A DNA stretch of 64,000 nucleotides from Bacilli bacterium (GCA_028287395.1 JAQBPR010000190.1:1-64000); one strand, 5' to 3'. Counted from the first letter of the stretch, positions 24,556-34,386 are shown. The notes: a model not told the origin generated them from the sequence alone. Translations and numbers: made by a program.

Positions 24556-26034
24556 TTAGCCTAACATCATTTTGGCTTCCAAAGCCGCTTCAGCATCCTC
24601 GATAGAGGCGGTTTTTGGTTTGCTGAGTGTAATCGCTAAAACAATCCCTACAATCGCAATAACAACAGTAACGAAAAAAGTATCCGCAAAGGAAGCGGTT
24701 AGTATGTCAAGCGTTGGTTTAGTACCTTGCGGTGTACGTGAAGTAATATGACTTGTCAAAATGGTCGCCAAGCCCGCAACGCAAAAGGAAGTCATGACCT
24801 GTTGAGCGGCGCTCGTTAAGGATGTGACGCGACCAACCAAATTTTGCGGCGCTGCTTGAATGAGATGGGTATTTAGCGGCATAAAGGCAAGCCCCATACC
24901 TGCTCCGAGAAGCGCAAGCGGAAGAATTAACGCAGAAGATGTCGCGGTACCCGAAATATGAGTAAGTAAGAATGCCGCAACGGTGACGAGGCCCATTCCC
25001 GTCATGACGAGAGGTCGTGCTCCGATCTTGTCAAACAAGCGACCGCTAATCGGCATGAATATTGCGGCGGCAAGAGCTTGCGGCAGCATGGTCAGCCCAG
25101 AGTGGAAGGCGGTAAAGCCTTTGGCTTGTTGAAGAAAAAGCGGAAGCATAAACATTGTACCGAAAAGAGCAATTTGCGAAACCCACTGAATGATAATAGC
25201 CCGGGTAAAATTAAAGGAACGAAATACCCGCAGTTCAAGCATAGGTTGTTTTTGACGAAGCTCTACGATGATAAAAAGCAGCAAAGCGATGACGCCTACA
25301 ACTATGCCTGTGATTGTTTTCGCGGATGTCCAATCTGAACCGCCTTCGCTGACACCATAGGATAATGAGGCAAAAGCGAGCGGTCCAAGCAGCATGCCCA
25401 GCACATCCAGCGAAGCAACGGTTTGCCGAACAATACGCGGCAGAGAGCGTATACCAATGAGCACGCCAACGATACCGATAGGAATATTAATGATGAATAT
25501 CCATTTCCAGCTTGCGTAATCGACTAGCCAACCTGCCAATACAGGGCCTAGCGCCGGTGCAAGCAGGATAGGAATTCCGAGCATGCCCATTACGGCTCCC
25601 ACTTTATCCGGCGGACTAAGACGGTAAATAAACGCCATTGCGATCGGCATAACCATACCGCCGCCGATGCCTTGAATGACTCGGAACGCAATTAATTGTG
25701 TAGGGTCTGTTGCCAAAGCACAAAGAAATGAACCTACAGTAAAAAATGAAACAGATAAAAGAAAAATTTGTTTTGCTCCAAAGCGGTCGGATAACCAACC
25801 GGACAAAGGAATCACTGCCGCCTGTGCGAGAGCATAGCCGGTAACTGCCCATTGCATCGTAGATAACGAGCTGTTAAAGTCTTTCACTAATCCGGGCAGC
25901 GCAACATTGACGGCTGTATTGTCGAGAACGACCATGAACAGACCGAAAATAATCGCAATAAGCGGTGCCATAATCTCTCGAATGGATTGGGGCTTCTTGG
26001 TTTGCAATGAATCATTTGAAGCAACAGTAGACAT
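24556..26034 (-). CDS. DHA2-family (EmrB/QacA, 14-helix) drug exporter
   Basis: 492 residues with about 14 membrane helices. Motif D1 is LDNTAVNVALPGL (about 37-49), motif A GWLSDRFGAKQIFL (about 78-91), and motif C is seen in MLGIPILLAPALGPVLAGWL (about 150-169). It exports lipophilic or cationic drugs in exchange for protons. The divergent TetR gene with two matching palindromes in between points to substrate-induced derepression. ATG follows CCAGGAGGTTGG. Confidence 0.92.
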   Translation of the reverse strand: MSTVASNDSLQTKKPQSIREIMAPLIAIIFGLFMVVLDNTAVNVALPGLVKDFNSSLSTMQWAVTGYALAQAAVIPLSGWLSDRFGAKQIFLLSVSFFTVGSFLCALATDPTQLIAFRVIQGIGGGMVMPIAMAFIYRLSPPDKVGAVMGMLGIPILLAPALGPVLAGWLVDYASWKWIFIINIPIGIVGVLIGIRSLPRIVRQTVASLDVLGMLLGPLAFASLSYGVSEGGSDWTSAKTITGIVVGVIALLLFIIVELRQKQPMLELRVFRSFNFTRAIIIQWVSQIALFGTMFMLPLFLQQAKGFTAFHSGLTMLPQALAAAIFMPISGRLFDKIGARPLVMTGMGLVTVAAFLLTHISGTATSSALILPLALLGAGMGLAFMPLNTHLIQAAPQNLVGRVTSLTSAAQQVMTSFCVAGLATILTSHITSRTPQGTKPTLDILTASFADTFFVTVVIAIVGIVLAITLSKPKTASIEDAEAALEAKMMLG

Positions 26035-26163
26035 ACTTCCAACCTCCTGGTTTTTTGAACTGGTATCGAATGGTACTGATTAAGCCCGCTTTATCCCTTG
26101 ACCAACTATGTATAATAGCGGTACAATGTTCTCACGATAGCTTAATTAATCCAACGAATCTAT

Positions 26164-26215
26164 AACGGACAATTGTCCGTTTCTTATTTTTTAAATATTA
26201 CCGGACAATTGTCCG
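26164..26215. promoter_or_regulatory. Twin palindromic operators of the TetR regulator
   Basis: AACGGACAATTGTCCGTT at 26164-26181 and CGGACAATTGTCCG at 26202-26215 are copies of one perfect palindrome, with centres 36 bp apart. They lie between the divergent exporter and TetR genes, next to the TetR start. Confidence 0.85.
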
Positions 26216-26261
26216 TTTGTCAATTGAATCAGTAATTATTTTCATGAAACGGGGTGAGGTT

Positions 26262-26864
26262 GTGCGATTTTGCAAAGAACGAAAAGATGCCGACGAACAC
26301 AGCCGCATCATTCTTCAAAAGGCGTTAGAGCTGTTTACCGAACATGGCGTTGATAAAGTTAGTATGCATCAGATTGCCAAGTCAGCCGGAATTGGACAAG
26401 GAACTTTATATAGACGTTACGCTCATAAAGGCGAATTATTTATGGATATTTTGCAAGAGAGCTTTCAGCAGCTTCGTGAGAAACTTGAACTGTATTTGAA
26501 CGCCAGTGCAGAAATTTCAGTTCGAGAGCGATTAGAAAAAGTCTTGCAGTATTGTTTGGATTTTACGGAAGAGAAGTCGCAATGGCTCGAAGCGATTCAA
26601 GCCCCCACCTGTGAGGGACGCCGCTCGATTCTATATCAATCGCCGCTCTATGAATCCATTCATTCTGTTATTCACGGACTTCTCTTAGAGGCTTCGCAAC
26701 AAGCGAATGGGCTGCCAAAGGACCCCATTTTTACAGCTCATGCGATCATGGCTTCGATGGCTCCGGATTTAAATTTGTTTCTTCTTCGGGAACTGGGCTA
26801 TTCCCCCAATGATATTAGCAATAATATACGAAGCCTGTATTTGGATCCTTTGTTTACAAAATAA
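26262..26864 (+). CDS. TetR-family repressor of the divergent exporter
   Basis: 200 residues from GTG 26262, with GGGGTGAGG just upstream; ATG 26244 in the same frame lacks a ribosome-binding site. The helix-turn-helix region is ILQKALELFTEHGVDKVSMH followed by IAKSAGIGQGTLYRRYAHKG. The C-terminal ligand domain is helical and variable. It binds, by inference, the CGGACAATTGTCCG palindromes directly upstream and controls both itself and the exporter. A terminator follows 14 bp after the stop. Confidence 0.9.
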   Translation: MRFCKERKDADEHSRIILQKALELFTEHGVDKVSMHQIAKSAGIGQGTLYRRYAHKGELFMDILQESFQQLREKLELYLNASAEISVRERLEKVLQYCLDFTEEKSQWLEAIQAPTCEGRRSILYQSPLYESIHSVIHGLLLEASQQANGLPKDPIFTAHAIMASMAPDLNLFLLRELGYSPNDISNNIRSLYLDPLFTK

Positions 26865-26877
26865 GCATATGCATGAA

Positions 26878-26923
26878 AATAATAGAACCAGTGAGTCCTC
26901 AAAGGATCACTGGTTCTATTATT
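26878..26923 (+). terminator. Terminator of the TetR gene
   Basis: Seventeen-base arms AATAATAGAACCAGTGA (26878-26894) and their complement (26907-26923), extended by TCCT/AGGA in the loop. A/T-rich outer pairs serve both directions. Confidence 0.75.
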
Positions 26924-27022
26924 GCAATCTTTGTAGGATAGCCCAAAACAACTTCCACATTATGCGTTAATCCATCGGCAATATCCGACAAGCGGTTTCC
27001 TTTTTTCTCATGATTTAACATT

Positions 27023-27053
27023 AAAAATGGACGGCCGGTAGTGCCAGCAGTCC
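27023..27053 (-). terminator. Terminator of the sugar ABC operon
   Basis: Ten-base arms 27029-27038 and 27044-27053 with one mismatch and one G-U, followed on the minus strand by TTTTTAA. It lies 20 bp past the stop of the binding-protein gene. Confidence 0.7.
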
Positions 27054-27073
27054 CTTTATTTTACTAAAATTGA

Positions 27074-28609
27074 TTATTTGTTTGCTGCCAAAAATTTGTC
27101 TAATTGTGCTTGTTTTTCAGTAATAATTTTGTCAATACCAGCAGCCTTAAGCTTCGCCAAGTATTCAGGAATTTTAACATCTGGATCAACTGAACCTGAG
27201 GTTAATGACGGATCATATTGCTTGGCAATATTATTTACTGCAGCAATTTCAGTTTTTACGGGTTCAGAGTTAAAGGTGAAACCCAGAGCAGGGGATTTAG
27301 TGCCTGCAGCGTTAAATGCTTTGAATTTCTCCCATTTCTTTGGATCTTCATTGGACCTCAAGTAGTTCAAAAATTGATTGCCCAGCTCCCAGTTTGCGCC
27401 CGGATTGTAATCAGCTGCGTTTGGACCTGCATCAATAATGCCATCCTTGCCAGCAACCTTCACATAATGCTTACCTTCAATACCAAAGTTAATCAAGTTA
27501 TTGAAATATGGATCAGAGTGCAGCAAAGCAATAATTTGGAAAGCCTTTTCCGGATTTTTTGATGTTTTGGAAATCGCCAACATTGCGCCGGAAGTATCAT
27601 TAGTTGAAATAGTTGGTTTAGTCATTTCTACTTGGCCTAACTTTTGACCCGTGTAGCTTTCTTCTTCTGCATCTTTACCAGGTTTTAGACCATCAGCCCA
27701 AGCAAATACTTTTCCTGTTTTTGCTTGATCATGTGGAAATACTGTGCTTGTAGCGGCATCTTTATTGATGTAGCCAGCTTTATTCCATTCACGCATTAAT
27801 TTTGCCGCTGCCAAGTATTCTGGAGTTTCTACAGCATTGACAACTTTAGTGTCCGTACCAATTTTACGAATAACACCCGGCACTGTTTCATCACCCAAGT
27901 AATCCCAATCCAATTGCGCCAGGATACCATTATTTTGTGAATTAGAGATATACCAAGGAGTAACATTCGGTTCGTTTTCTTTAATTGTTTTAAATACAGG
28001 CGTCCAATCCGCCCATGTTTTGATTGCAGACAAATCGATATTATACTTTGCCGCCAAGTCTTTACGCACTAACAAACCGCGTTGTGCCGATAACTCTTTG
28101 TTTGTTGGAATACCATAGTTTTTACCATCAATTTTAGAACCTGCGAAGAATGCTGGATCCAATTCTTTCTTAAGATCTGCACCTAATTTACCATCAATGT
28201 AAGGTCCAAGATCAATAAATGCTCCCTTGGCAACGTTGATTGAATATTGCTGCCATGCTGCTGTAAAAATAATATCTGCATTCTCACTTGATGCGATCAT
28301 CAAGTTCAATTTGTTTGTCCATTGTCCAAAATCAACTGCATTGATTTTGATGGAAAGATTCAATTTGTCTTTTAAATATTTGTTTGCTTCTGCTTCTACT
28401 GCTGCAACATCTTTTTGAGGCACGCCCGGATACATAAGATTAATTTCAGTTGTCGGACCATTGTCCTTAGGCGTATCCGAAGCCGCCGCTGATGATGTTG
28501 TTGTTGCTGCTGTTGAAGCAGCTGGTGTTGTTGTTGAGCCACATCCTGCAGCAACAAAGCTGAGTATCATGACAGTAAGCAAACTCACAAATCCAAATTT
28601 CTTTTTCAT
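27074..28609 (-). CDS. Sugar ABC transporter substrate-binding lipoprotein (YtcQ/LplA-like)
   Basis: 511 residues. A signal peptide ends in the lipobox VAAGC (Cys about 23), followed by a serine/threonine/alanine linker, so the protein is anchored outside the membrane. Long binding-protein fold of the family used for oligosaccharides (NSQNNGILAQLDWDYLGDE; GFTFNSEPVKTEIAAVNNI). It delivers its ligand to the two permeases encoded upstream. No ATPase gene is nearby, so a shared MsmX-type ATPase is expected. ATG follows GGGAGG. Last gene of the operon. Confidence 0.9.
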   Translation of the reverse strand: MKKKFGFVSLLTVMILSFVAAGCGSTTTPAASTAATTTSSAAASDTPKDNGPTTEINLMYPGVPQKDVAAVEAEANKYLKDKLNLSIKINAVDFGQWTNKLNLMIASSENADIIFTAAWQQYSINVAKGAFIDLGPYIDGKLGADLKKELDPAFFAGSKIDGKNYGIPTNKELSAQRGLLVRKDLAAKYNIDLSAIKTWADWTPVFKTIKENEPNVTPWYISNSQNNGILAQLDWDYLGDETVPGVIRKIGTDTKVVNAVETPEYLAAAKLMREWNKAGYINKDAATSTVFPHDQAKTGKVFAWADGLKPGKDAEEESYTGQKLGQVEMTKPTISTNDTSGAMLAISKTSKNPEKAFQIIALLHSDPYFNNLINFGIEGKHYVKVAGKDGIIDAGPNAADYNPGANWELGNQFLNYLRSNEDPKKWEKFKAFNAAGTKSPALGFTFNSEPVKTEIAAVNNIAKQYDPSLTSGSVDPDVKIPEYLAKLKAAGIDKIITEKQAQLDKFLAANK

Positions 28610-28658
28610 TTTAAACCTCCCATTTTTATACTATATACTAAACCGGATTAACCCGGGG

Positions 28659-29549
28659 TTAGCCCTTCACAGCACCAATCGTTAACCCTTTTACAAAATA
28701 TTTTTGAAAAAAAGGATAAGCGAACACGATTGGACCAATGCCCACAACGGCCATTGCCATTTGCAATGTTTTACTTGGAATATCTTTCAATGCTCCCTGA
28801 GCCAATAGAGCGCTTGCTGCATTGGGGTTCGAAGTAATATATTGGATATCCAAAAGTGTTTTGTACATTAAATATTGCAGGCTGATATGTTCACTCTTCG
28901 TAATATAAATCAAGCTAAGAAACCAATCATTCCAGTAGTTCAAAGTTGTAAATAGACCAACAGTTGCTAATACCGGAAGCGAAAGCGGCAGTACAATTTT
29001 CCGGAAAATAGTAAACTCCCCTGCACCATCAATCGTAGCTGATTCAATTACCGAGGCCGGGATGGTTGTTTCAAAAAACGTTCTCATGATAATAACGAAA
29101 AACGGTGAAACCAATAGGGGCAATATCAGCGCCCAAATCGAATCTTTAAGATGTAAAAATTTAACGTAGACCAAATACCAAGGGACAAGACCACTATTAA
29201 ATACCATGGTCAAAAATACAAAGAGTGCGAAAAACCCGCGATACCTTAGTTCTTTTCTTGATAATGGATAAGCGTAAAGTGCAATGATCGTCAAGCCGAG
29301 TAAAGTGCCTACAACGGTTACAGTTATCGATACGCCATAAGCGGTAATAATTTGAGAGAATTGGTCCCCGAGATATTTGTAAGCCGTAAAACTGAACTTT
29401 TCCGGTATAAATTTGTAACCATCTGAAAGTATCGCTGTCTCATCGGAGAATGAAATTCCGATTACTAGAAAAAGTGGAACTATGCAGACTAACGAAGCAC
29501 AGATTAAAAAGAGATGAAGAAGCATTTGTGATATTCTGAAATTTGCCAT
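28659..29549 (-). CDS. Carbohydrate ABC transporter permease (LplC/YtcP-like)
   Basis: 296 residues with six membrane helices. The EAA loop for ATPase contact is ESATIDGAGEFTIFRKIVLPLSLPVLATV (about 187-215). C-terminal QKYFVKGLTIGAVKG is typical of the LplC group. It pairs with the permease encoded 12 bp upstream and the lipoprotein downstream. ATG follows TAGGAGGAG. Confidence 0.92.
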   Translation of the reverse strand: MANFRISQMLLHLFLICASLVCIVPLFLVIGISFSDETAILSDGYKFIPEKFSFTAYKYLGDQFSQIITAYGVSITVTVVGTLLGLTIIALYAYPLSRKELRYRGFFALFVFLTMVFNSGLVPWYLVYVKFLHLKDSIWALILPLLVSPFFVIIMRTFFETTIPASVIESATIDGAGEFTIFRKIVLPLSLPVLATVGLFTTLNYWNDWFLSLIYITKSEHISLQYLMYKTLLDIQYITSNPNAASALLAQGALKDIPSKTLQMAMAVVGIGPIVFAYPFFQKYFVKGLTIGAVKG

Positions 29550-29561
29550 ATCTATCTCCTC

Positions 29562-30539
29562 CTAAAAGAGCGCGTTCTCTCTGCTGTATTTTTTTACTAA
29601 GTTGTTAGTTATTAAAACAAGTATCATCCCGACTACTGCTTGATAAATTCCTGCTGCAGAAGACATCCCAACATCACCGTTGACGAGAAATGTTCGATAA
29701 ACATAAGTGTCAATAACATTGGTCGTTGGATAAATCGCTCCCGAATTCAAGGGAACTTGAAAGAACAATCCGAAATCAGAATAGAATATTCTACCTACGG
29801 CAAGCAATGTGGTTATAATCATTAGCGGAGCTAGCATAGGAACTGTAATATAACGTGCTTGCTGCCATCTGGAGGCTCCATCAATTCTTGCAGCTTCATA
29901 GTATTCACTGTCAAATCCAATAATAGCTGCAAGATAGATTAAGGAGAAATAACCAATATTTTTCCACGAATTCACAATCGGTAAGATGTAAGGCCAAAAT
30001 TTATTGTTTGAGTACCAGTCAGCCGGTTGAAATCCGAGAGGCTCTAATATAGCTTTATTAATAAAACCTGTCTCTTCCCCTAAAAAGGCTAGAACAATAT
30101 ATCCAATGACGATAAACGATAAAAAATAAGGCAAAAAAATCATGGATTGATACAATTTCCCCATCAATTTACTTTTCACTTCATTAAACAGAATTGCCAG
30201 ACCGACACCCAGTATTAAATTCAATACGATAAACAGCCCATTGTACAGCAATGTGTTTCGGGTGATGATCCATGCATCCGCAGTCTGGAATAAAAAACGA
30301 AAGTTCGTCCAACCTACCCATGGGCTGTTTAAAATTCCAACTGTATAATTTACATTCTTAAATGCAATAATGAATCCGAACATCGGTATATAATTATTAA
30401 CAATTAAAAATAGTACGCCGGGTAAGAACATGAAATAGAGTACCTTATACTTTAAAATATTGTTTAAACCTGAATGTTTTTTGCGGACAACCGGTTTCGC
30501 TGTTTTGTCTAAGGCGGATAAAGCTGCCTCTTGATTCAT
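29562..30539 (-). CDS. Carbohydrate ABC transporter permease (LplB/YteP-like)
   Basis: 325 residues from ATG 30539 (AGGGG upstream); the frame extends 25 codons further without a better site. Six membrane helices. EAA loop EAARIDGASRWQQARYITVPMLAPLMIITTL (about 212-242). End NNLVKKYSRENALF is typical of the LplB group. First gene of the transporter operon. The YesMN-type genes upstream on the same strand, with a terminator between, are the likely regulators. Confidence 0.92.
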   Translation of the reverse strand: MNQEAALSALDKTAKPVVRKKHSGLNNILKYKVLYFMFLPGVLFLIVNNYIPMFGFIIAFKNVNYTVGILNSPWVGWTNFRFLFQTADAWIITRNTLLYNGLFIVLNLILGVGLAILFNEVKSKLMGKLYQSMIFLPYFLSFIVIGYIVLAFLGEETGFINKAILEPLGFQPADWYSNNKFWPYILPIVNSWKNIGYFSLIYLAAIIGFDSEYYEAARIDGASRWQQARYITVPMLAPLMIITTLLAVGRIFYSDFGLFFQVPLNSGAIYPTTNVIDTYVYRTFLVNGDVGMSSAAGIYQAVVGMILVLITNNLVKKYSRENALF

Positions 30540-30664
30540 GGTTGTCATCCCCCTATCATCCGGCAAGCTTTTCGTCTTGCTCCTATTGATTTGATTATAA
30601 AGTGCATCGGTCAATCATTCGATAGGTTTAGATGACCTGTTAACTTGTGTTATTGTGACTTCAA

Positions 30665-30705
30665 AATAAAAACCTCTATAGATAAGTGAACTTACCCAAG
30701 AGGTT
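30665..30705 (-). terminator. Terminator of the yesMN-like operon
   Basis: AACCTCT/AGAGGTT stem followed on the minus strand by TTTTATTTT, 36 bp past the regulator stop. Confidence 0.65.
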
Positions 30706-30740
30706 GCTATTTGTACTTTATGTATTGTGAGTTTTATAGA

Positions 30741-32036
30741 TTATGTATTTGTTTTACGATACTCCTGAGGCGTAAAGGCCGTATATCTTTTGAACATTTT
30801 TGTAAAGTGGGGAATATTCCCATAGCCAACCAAAGAAGCAATATCGCTGATTTTAACCTTGGTAGTCGCTAGTAAAGATTTCGCCTTTTCCATGCGTTTT
30901 TTCAGAATATAATCCGTCAAGGAATCGCCTGTTTCTTTACGGAACATGCGAGATAGATAAGCGGAGTTAAAATGAACAAATTCCGCGATCTGCTCCCTGC
31001 TCATCTCTTTCTGCAAATGTTCATCAATATAATCGTAAATTTTTTGGATGACTGAATCCTGTTCTTTATCTTCTAATTGCCTGACGTTTGTTCCAAAAGA
31101 TACGATTCGCTGTGACCATAAGTTAAATTGCGCCAACACTTTGTTGGATTGCGTCACATTGCTTCGTTCCATTTCTAAAAGCGAGATATACATTCTAAGC
31201 AGATCAGAAAAAACAGCAGCATTCCCAACATAGCAGGACAAATGACAATAAAAATATTGATTACTCGCTGTAAGATAATGTTCGCATCGTGCCATGATCT
31301 CTTCTATATGAATAGGATTCGCTTTATTTTCATAAAGAAGAATGAGATTATGTCCGCTGCGATCTTGAATAACACAGCCTTGGTTCTTTTGAACAATCAG
31401 TTCGGCTGCAACATTACGCAATGCATATTCCATGACCTCTTCTTCACGAACAGTCAATTCCTTTTTCCATAACTCTATGCTAATTAGAATAGGCAATACA
31501 GAAATATCTGTTGAAAGATTCAATTGATACGAGCTAAGCAGCTGCTCTAGCTCTGTTTGATAGGGGGGCATTCTCCGGGCAAAAAAGGCCTGCCAGAACC
31601 TCTCCTCCATCTGAGGCTTTTGAGATTGAAATAGCGAAGAATATTGCCGCTGCGTGCGATCATGGCTCAGTTTCTCTATAACTCGCGCTACAACCACCTT
31701 CAATTCTTCGTAATTAACCGGCTTCAATAAATAATCAAAGCTTCCAAGATGCAAAGCTCTGCGGGCATAGCTAAAATCAGCATGTCCTGTTATAAAAATC
31801 GTTTCTGTCTGTGGATACTGCTTCCTAATCCATTCCAACAAATCCAAGCCGCTTTTCATCGGCATTTCTATATCACAAATCACAATATCTACAGGGGATT
31901 GAGTAAATATTTGTTTAGCCGCTTCTACGTCAAAAGCCTCGAATACATGGGAAATGTTCATTTCTGACCAATCCATACCCTGAGTAATCCCTTTGACTGC
32001 ATATAATTCATCGTCTACAACCAATAGGCTATACAT
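30741..32036 (-). CDS. YesN-type response regulator with AraC DNA-binding domain
   Basis: 431 residues from ATG 32036, with GGAGG nine bases upstream; longer in-frame starts run into the kinase gene and are unlikely. Receiver domain MYSLLVVDDELY with phospho-acceptor Asp in VDIVICDIEMPMKSG (about 54). A central helical region follows, then the C-terminal AraC domain with two helix-turn-helix units (QIAEFVHFNSAYLSRMFRKE and KISDIASLVGYGNIPHFTKM). It probably activates the sugar ABC operon downstream. Overlaps the kinase gene by eight bases. Confidence 0.92.
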   Translation of the reverse strand: MYSLLVVDDELYAVKGITQGMDWSEMNISHVFEAFDVEAAKQIFTQSPVDIVICDIEMPMKSGLDLLEWIRKQYPQTETIFITGHADFSYARRALHLGSFDYLLKPVNYEELKVVVARVIEKLSHDRTQRQYSSLFQSQKPQMEERFWQAFFARRMPPYQTELEQLLSSYQLNLSTDISVLPILISIELWKKELTVREEEVMEYALRNVAAELIVQKNQGCVIQDRSGHNLILLYENKANPIHIEEIMARCEHYLTASNQYFYCHLSCYVGNAAVFSDLLRMYISLLEMERSNVTQSNKVLAQFNLWSQRIVSFGTNVRQLEDKEQDSVIQKIYDYIDEHLQKEMSREQIAEFVHFNSAYLSRMFRKETGDSLTDYILKKRMEKAKSLLATTKVKISDIASLVGYGNIPHFTKMFKRYTAFTPQEYRKTNT

Positions 32037-33798
32037 CGTCTTCTTCCTCCGTTTCATCAAAGTCCATAGGAATTCCGATGCTGATCTCGGCACCTTTATC
32101 CTCTCCATTTCGAAATAGAAGCTTTGCCTTTCCACCATAATGAATCTGCTGCCTTTGCAGCACATTTTGAATACCTAAATGTCCTTCTTCAAAAATCTCA
32201 TGCTGATAAGAACCATCCTGCAGACTTTGCAAGATGGATTCAGAAAAACCTTTTCCGCTATCGCTGACGATAATCCACAAAAAATAATCCGGCGCTTGCT
32301 CATCTGCAACGATTCGAATGTGAATATTGAATAATTCCTTTCGATCAGCGAACCCGTGAATGATTGCATTTTCAACAAAGGTTTGGATCGTTAAAGGAAG
32401 AATAATGCATTCCCGATACTGATCCGCAAGCTCTATCTCATAGGCAAGTTGATTAGGAAACCGCAGCTTTTGAATTTCCAAATAATTCCCTACATGTCTG
32501 GTTTCTTCTTCCAATGTAACGGTGCCTCGATTAGTATGAATGATAAAGCGGAAATATTCAGCCAAATGCTGGGTCATTTTTTGAATCAAAGCATATTCCT
32601 TAATCGATGCCAAACTATAAATGATATTAAGCGAATTCAAATAAAAGTGCGGGCGAATTTGCACCTGAAGCAGACGAAAGCCCGCTTGCTGCGTATGTAA
32701 TTTTTCTTCATAAACGTCTATTTTCAATCGTGAAATTTCTAATACCATCGTATTAAACGTTCCTATTAAAAAAGCAAACTCACTTGAATGATTTTCATTT
32801 AATTGTACATTTAAATCACCCCGTATTAACTGGTTCATCCCATGCATTAAAGTTTTCATCGGCTTTAACAGAATATTCCGCAGTAATATCAGATAAAATA
32901 ATAATAGCAACACACCGCCTAGAGGAATGATGTATACGGCAAGTCGAAAGAACGGAAGATTTTGCAGTATGTTTGCCTCAGGGATCAAAGCGGAATAAGT
33001 AATATTCGCTGCCGAAGAAGGTACTCCTATCAATAAATATTTTTTTCCATCGGCTTGATCGGAAACGATTTGATAGAGTTTCCCAGACATTTTTGGTGCT
33101 GAATTGGCCACTTTTAGCTTGGAATTAGAGAGCGAACCACCCGATTTGGTTGTCCCTGAAACGGCAACGCCATCATTAGAGACAATAATGGCTCCACCGG
33201 ATTCACCCATATCCAAAAATAGCAATGATTTAACAAGACTATCTGTTTTCACAACCGCACCTGCAAAAAAATTATCATTGATGCGAAAAAACTTAATCAA
33301 GGAATAGCGATTCCCTGAATTAATCAACTTCCATTTGGGGGTGTCTGAATCATCTTTTCCAGTTAATTCAGCAGGAATTTGACTTAATATGGTTTCCTCT
33401 TCAGAATAATAATCCATTGTAGACGCGAAAGCTAAGTCCTTCCCTTTAATATTATATAGAAAAAAGGAATCCACATATTGATAATAATTCAAATTCGTGC
33501 GAAAACGGTTAACAACCCGTTGTTTTGCAATCGTATAATCATCGCTATTAAAATCTAAAAAATTAAGCGAATTAATATCCGCTTCATTCTCGTTTACCAA
33601 TTTAAGATAATTATTCGTACTAAAGAGCATTGTATCGATTTGGTTTACATGCTGGGCCAGCAAATTAGTATTGGTTTTGGACACTTGCTCACGCACCACA
33701 TTTGACGCATATATATTATTAAACAACAAAAATAAAACAAGTGGGATAATAATCATCAAAAAACCAACAACAAATTTAAAGCGCAATGAATTTCTCAT
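32029..33798 (-). CDS. YesM-type sensor histidine kinase
   Basis: 589 residues from ATG 33798, which has AAGGAGG six bases upstream; two earlier ATG codons lie on the ribosome-binding site. One N-terminal membrane helix, a large extracellular dCache-like sensor (about 35-285), a second helix (LAVYIIPLGGVLLLLFYLIL), HAMP, then the His_kinase block QIRPHFYLNSLNIIYSLA with phospho-His (about 387) and an ATPase domain (N-box VENAIIHGF, G-box DSGKGFS). It probably senses an extracellular sugar directly or through the binding protein. Confidence 0.92.
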   Translation of the reverse strand: MRNSLRFKFVVGFLMIIIPLVLFLLFNNIYASNVVREQVSKTNTNLLAQHVNQIDTMLFSTNNYLKLVNENEADINSLNFLDFNSDDYTIAKQRVVNRFRTNLNYYQYVDSFFLYNIKGKDLAFASTMDYYSEEETILSQIPAELTGKDDSDTPKWKLINSGNRYSLIKFFRINDNFFAGAVVKTDSLVKSLLFLDMGESGGAIIVSNDGVAVSGTTKSGGSLSNSKLKVANSAPKMSGKLYQIVSDQADGKKYLLIGVPSSAANITYSALIPEANILQNLPFFRLAVYIIPLGGVLLLLFYLILLRNILLKPMKTLMHGMNQLIRGDLNVQLNENHSSEFAFLIGTFNTMVLEISRLKIDVYEEKLHTQQAGFRLLQVQIRPHFYLNSLNIIYSLASIKEYALIQKMTQHLAEYFRFIIHTNRGTVTLEEETRHVGNYLEIQKLRFPNQLAYEIELADQYRECIILPLTIQTFVENAIIHGFADRKELFNIHIRIVADEQAPDYFLWIIVSDSGKGFSESILQSLQDGSYQHEIFEEGHLGIQNVLQRQQIHYGGKAKLLFRNGEDKGAEISIGIPMDFDETEEEDDV

Positions 33799-33885
33799 TT
33801 CCATCCTCCTTTTCAAAGGAACAAATAAATAATAGCTTAATATATTTCGCTTCCTCTCTTCATTCTCCTTTATAGTGAAAAAAAT

Positions 33886-33929
33886 AGAGACTGTCCCATA
33901 GTCTTTATCAGACTTTTGGAACAGCCTCT
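33886..33929 (-). terminator. Terminator of the Fur-controlled lipoprotein gene
   Basis: Imperfect stem 33886-33904 with 33910-33929 (AGAGRCTGT... pattern), followed on the minus strand by ATTTTTTTT. 70 bp past the lipoprotein stop. Confidence 0.75.
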
Positions 33930-34002
33930 AAAATATCCAATGGAGATACATAACCTTTTATTGTGATAAAACATCCGCATTTACAGCAGATTTACCAGCA
34001 CT

Positions 34003-34386
34003 CTAATTTGAGTTCAATTGCTTTAGTGCTGCATTAAGTTCATCATTAAGTTGGCCTAGCAATGCAAAATCAAGGGACGATTGCTTTGCGCCAGAGATTA
34101 AAGGATCTAAACTAGTTTCTACTTTATTGTAGCCATCCGGAAATTTAGCCTTCACGCTATCTTCAAAAGTCGCCCAGTCATCTTCCAGTTTAGGCGTAGT
34201 CCCTTTTATTTTTTTCGCATCTTTACTTTGCAAATCTGCCTTAAGCTCGTCAGAGTGAGCGATCATTTTTGTTAATCCGGTTTGTGGATCGACAACCTCG
34301 GCTTTTGTTTCCGGTTTCTTTGCACAGCCGCTTAGTGCTAGACTGCAACCAATGGTCAGAACAACAATATACTTAAATAATTTCAT
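34003..34386 (-). CDS. Small Fur-regulated lipoprotein, EfeM/FTR1-associated-like
   Basis: 127 residues from ATG 34386, with GGGGG and TTAGG upstream; the open frame beyond translates the Fur box and is not coding. Signal peptide with lipobox ALSGC (Cys about 21). The mature part is helical and acidic: LTKMIAHSDELKADLQSKDA, then DDWATFEDSVKAKFPDGYNK. This resembles the small helical domain found with EfeM/FTR1-type iron uptake, seen by pattern only. A perfect 19-base Fur box lies 31 bp upstream, so iron starvation should induce it. Confidence 0.7.
   Translation of the reverse strand: MKLFKYIVVLTIGCSLALSGCAKKPETKAEVVDPQTGLTKMIAHSDELKADLQSKDAKKIKGTTPKLEDDWATFEDSVKAKFPDGYNKVETSLDPLISGAKQSSLDFALLGQLNDELNAALKQLNSN

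Noticed and set aside
32037-32165. 43-codon N-terminal extension of the YesN-like regulator
   Set aside because: It runs antiparallel in meaning to nothing but overlaps the kinase gene end; the receiver domain begins right at ATG 32036, which has a good ribosome-binding site.
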